From Desulfobacter sp. (lineage in GTDB: Bacteria > Desulfobacterota > Desulfobacteria > Desulfobacterales > Desulfobacteraceae): a DNA stretch of 8,129 nt. The stretch is taken from the NCBI GenBank assembly GCA_030145005.1, contig JAQYWJ010000092.1, positions 1-8,129 of the forward strand, in the 5' to 3' direction. The notes under the pieces are model-generated. The model saw only the letters and a list, made by a program, of their open reading frames with translations, was not told where the DNA came from and searched no databases. Both the position numbers and the translations under genes were made by a program. Positions 7,185 through 8,129 of this stretch are shown here, one piece after another (position 1 is the stretch's first letter; the number at the start of each line of letters is the position of its first letter).

Positions 7185-7212
7185 TTGAAATCTACCCTGC
7201 CCGTGTTATATT
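7185..7212 (+). promoter_or_regulatory. Extended -10 promoter for the BI-1 family gene
   Basis: TTGAAA (7185-7190) is followed after 16 nt by TATATT (7207-7212), and a TG one base before the -10 box (7204-7205) makes an extended -10. Transcription would start near 7219, giving a leader of about 60 nt to the ATG at 7278. This is the best sigma-70-type match in the intergenic region. Confidence 0.6.
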
Positions 7213-7277
7213 ATCGTAAAAAATATATAATATCAGATTATTTAACCTGACTAAACCTGAAATAAAAAGGAGTTGCA

Positions 7278-7985
7278 ATGAACACAAATCTTTCCTATCA
7301 ACAGACCGGGGTAATGACCCGGGTCAATGCGTTTATCAGAAGCACATACAATTGGATGACCATCGGTCTTGCCGCCACCGGCCTGACTTCATATTTTGTA
7401 TCTGAAAGCCCTGCCGTGATGCAGACCATATACGGCAACCCCATCATGCCCTGGGTATTGTTCATCGGTCTTATTGTCATGTGCGGATTTCTCAGTGCAC
7501 GGATTCAAAAGATGCAGGCAAGCACGGCCACAGGTCTTTATATGGGCCTTACCGTCCTTTACGGTATCTGCCTGGCCCCGATCTTTATGATTTATACCCA
7601 GGCATCCATTGCCTCCACCTTTTTTATCTGCGCTGCGACCTTTGGTGCCGCAAGTGTTTACGGTATGGTAACGAAAAAAGATCTCACCGGTATGGGGCAG
7701 TTTCTGATGATGGGCTTGTTCGGTATAATTATTGCCATGGTTGTAAATATATTCCTTCAAAGCTCAGCCATGCAGACCATTATCTCCATGGTTGCGGTTC
7801 TGCTGTTCACAGGTCTTACCGCCTATGATACCCAGAAACTGAAATCCATGGCCGTTACCCTTCCCATGGATGCAAGCGGTGCCATGGTCCGCAAAGGCGC
7901 CATCCTTGGTGCCTTAAGCCTTTACCTTGATTTTATGGGATTATTCGTTCATCTGCTTAGCCTGCTTGGCGTAGCAAGGGATTAA
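7278..7985 (+). CDS. Bax inhibitor-1 (BI-1/YccA) family inner membrane protein
   Basis: A 235-residue polytopic membrane protein of the TMBIM/BI-1 family. Bacterial members include E. coli YccA, a modulator of the FtsH protease, and B. subtilis YetJ, a pH-sensitive calcium leak channel; which activity applies here cannot be told. About seven hydrophobic helices are visible: roughly residues 25-41, 56-74, 83-104, 108-130, 141-160, 165-183 and 206-231, with no cleaved signal peptide. Family blocks are YGMVTKKDLTGMG (128-140), FTGLTAYDTQKLK (177-189) and LSLYLDFMGLFVHLL (213-227). D184 and D218 match the conserved acidic pair thought to form the pH/calcium sensor in YetJ. ATG at 7278 has AAGGAG five bases upstream. 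It appears monocistronic: own promoter, divergent from xseA, and a strong terminator 44 nt after the stop. There is no functional tie to the neighbouring operon in the sequence. Confidence 0.93.
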   Translation: MNTNLSYQQTGVMTRVNAFIRSTYNWMTIGLAATGLTSYFVSESPAVMQTIYGNPIMPWVLFIGLIVMCGFLSARIQKMQASTATGLYMGLTVLYGICLAPIFMIYTQASIASTFFICAATFGAASVYGMVTKKDLTGMGQFLMMGLFGIIIAMVVNIFLQSSAMQTIISMVAVLLFTGLTAYDTQKLKSMAVTLPMDASGAMVRKGAILGALSLYLDFMGLFVHLLSLLGVARD

Positions 7986-8028
7986 TGTACGAATCGATAA
8001 AATAGCTTAATTTTTTCATTTTTTTGAT

Positions 8029-8066
8029 AAAAACCCCGGAACAAAAATTTTGTTTCGGGGTTTTTT
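8029..8066 (+). terminator. Rho-independent terminator of the BI-1 family gene, likely bidirectional
   Basis: A long hairpin is centred on 8047. Left arm AAAAACCCCGGAACAAAA pairs with TTTTGTTTCGGGGTTTTT with one G-U pair, and a six-T run (8061-8066) follows on the plus strand. Since A residues precede the left arm, the minus strand also reads as stem plus T-tract, so it could stop leftward transcripts too. Confidence 0.88.
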
Positions 8067-8085
8067 ATTGTTTCTGTAAAAGGTT

Positions 8086-8107
8086 AAAACCCCCGCCTTT
8101 AGGCGGG
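8086..8107 (-). terminator. Probable terminator for a leftward gene beyond the right edge
   Basis: CCCGCC (8092-8097), loop TTTA, and GGCGGG (8102-8107) form a six-base-pair GC stem. On the minus strand the stem is followed by GG and a four-T run (8086-8089); on the plus strand it is followed by TAACTTGG, with no T-run. The orientation therefore suggests a convergent gene to the right of the window, whose end is not visible. The short T-run keeps confidence moderate. Confidence 0.5.
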
Positions 8108-8129
8108 TAACTTGGAAAAAGACTCCAAT

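Larger units (their letters stand above)
7108..7237. repeat. Spaced AT-rich inverted repeat flanking the divergent promoter region
   Basis: TCTGATAATATATAT at 7108-7122 and ATATATAATATCAGA at 7223-7237 are inverted copies matching at 14 of 15 positions, 100 nt apart. The left copy overlaps a perfect 14-nt palindrome ATAATATATATTAT (7112-7125). The pair brackets the rightward promoter boxes and one leftward candidate. It could be a pair of operator half-sites, but such AT-rich DNA produces chance matches readily. Confidence 0.3.

Noticed and set aside
7389..7760. 123-codon minus-strand open frame inside the BI-1 family gene
   Set aside because: It is antisense to a well-supported seven-helix membrane protein gene, its product is histidine- and charge-rich without a domain, and no start signal is seen.
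1..8129. CRISPR arrays, tRNA/rRNA genes, insertion sequences, toxin-antitoxin or defence modules
   Set aside because: No regularly spaced direct repeats, cloverleaf-like sequence, transposase motifs or defence domains were found by reading both strands.

Overview
This is an ordinary chromosomal housekeeping window. It most resembles a sulfate-reducing deltaproteobacterium of the Desulfobacterales (Desulfobacter/Desulfobacterium-like). That assignment is an inference from protein flavour, gene order, moderate GC content and AT-rich intergenic DNA; there is no rRNA or other taxonomic marker to settle it.

Left and centre (1-7046, all minus strand, read right to left): a compact gene train xseA - xseB - ispA - dxs - tlyA, followed by an elongation factor G-like GTPase gene cut by the left window edge. 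xseA/xseB overlap by 20 nt, xseB/ispA by 4 nt (ATGA) and dxs/tlyA by 11 nt, so these genes are very probably one operon with translational coupling. XseA and XseB are the two subunits of exonuclease VII. IspA makes farnesyl diphosphate, and Dxs makes 1-deoxy-D-xylulose 5-phosphate, the entry metabolite of the MEP isoprenoid pathway. TlyA is an S4-domain/FtsJ-type rRNA 2'-O-methyltransferase. The same order (xseA-xseB-ispA-dxs-tlyA) is known in Bacillus, and xseB-ispA-dxs is known in E. coli. Two genes use rare start codons: dxs starts with TTG and tlyA with GTG.

The operon is interrupted at one place. Between ispA and dxs lies a 169-nt gap almost filled by a 143-nt imperfect palindrome (4316-4458) with 57-nt arms. 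This is the least explained structure in the window and looks like a palindromic intergenic repeat (REP/MITE-like) or an mRNA hairpin directly upstream of the dxs ribosome binding site.

Right (7046-8129): an AT-rich divergent intergenic region carries leftward promoter candidates for xseA and a good extended -10 promoter for the rightward gene. That gene (7278-7985) encodes a seven-helix Bax inhibitor-1 (YccA/YbhL/YetJ) family membrane protein. It is followed by a strong bidirectional-looking terminator (8029-8066) and a second small GC hairpin (8086-8107) oriented to stop a leftward gene outside the window.

No CRISPR array, tRNA, rRNA, insertion sequence, toxin-antitoxin pair or defence gene was seen. 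I do not find a new multi-gene system here. The items most worth checking are the ispA-dxs palindrome and the pairing of tlyA with an EF-G paralogue.
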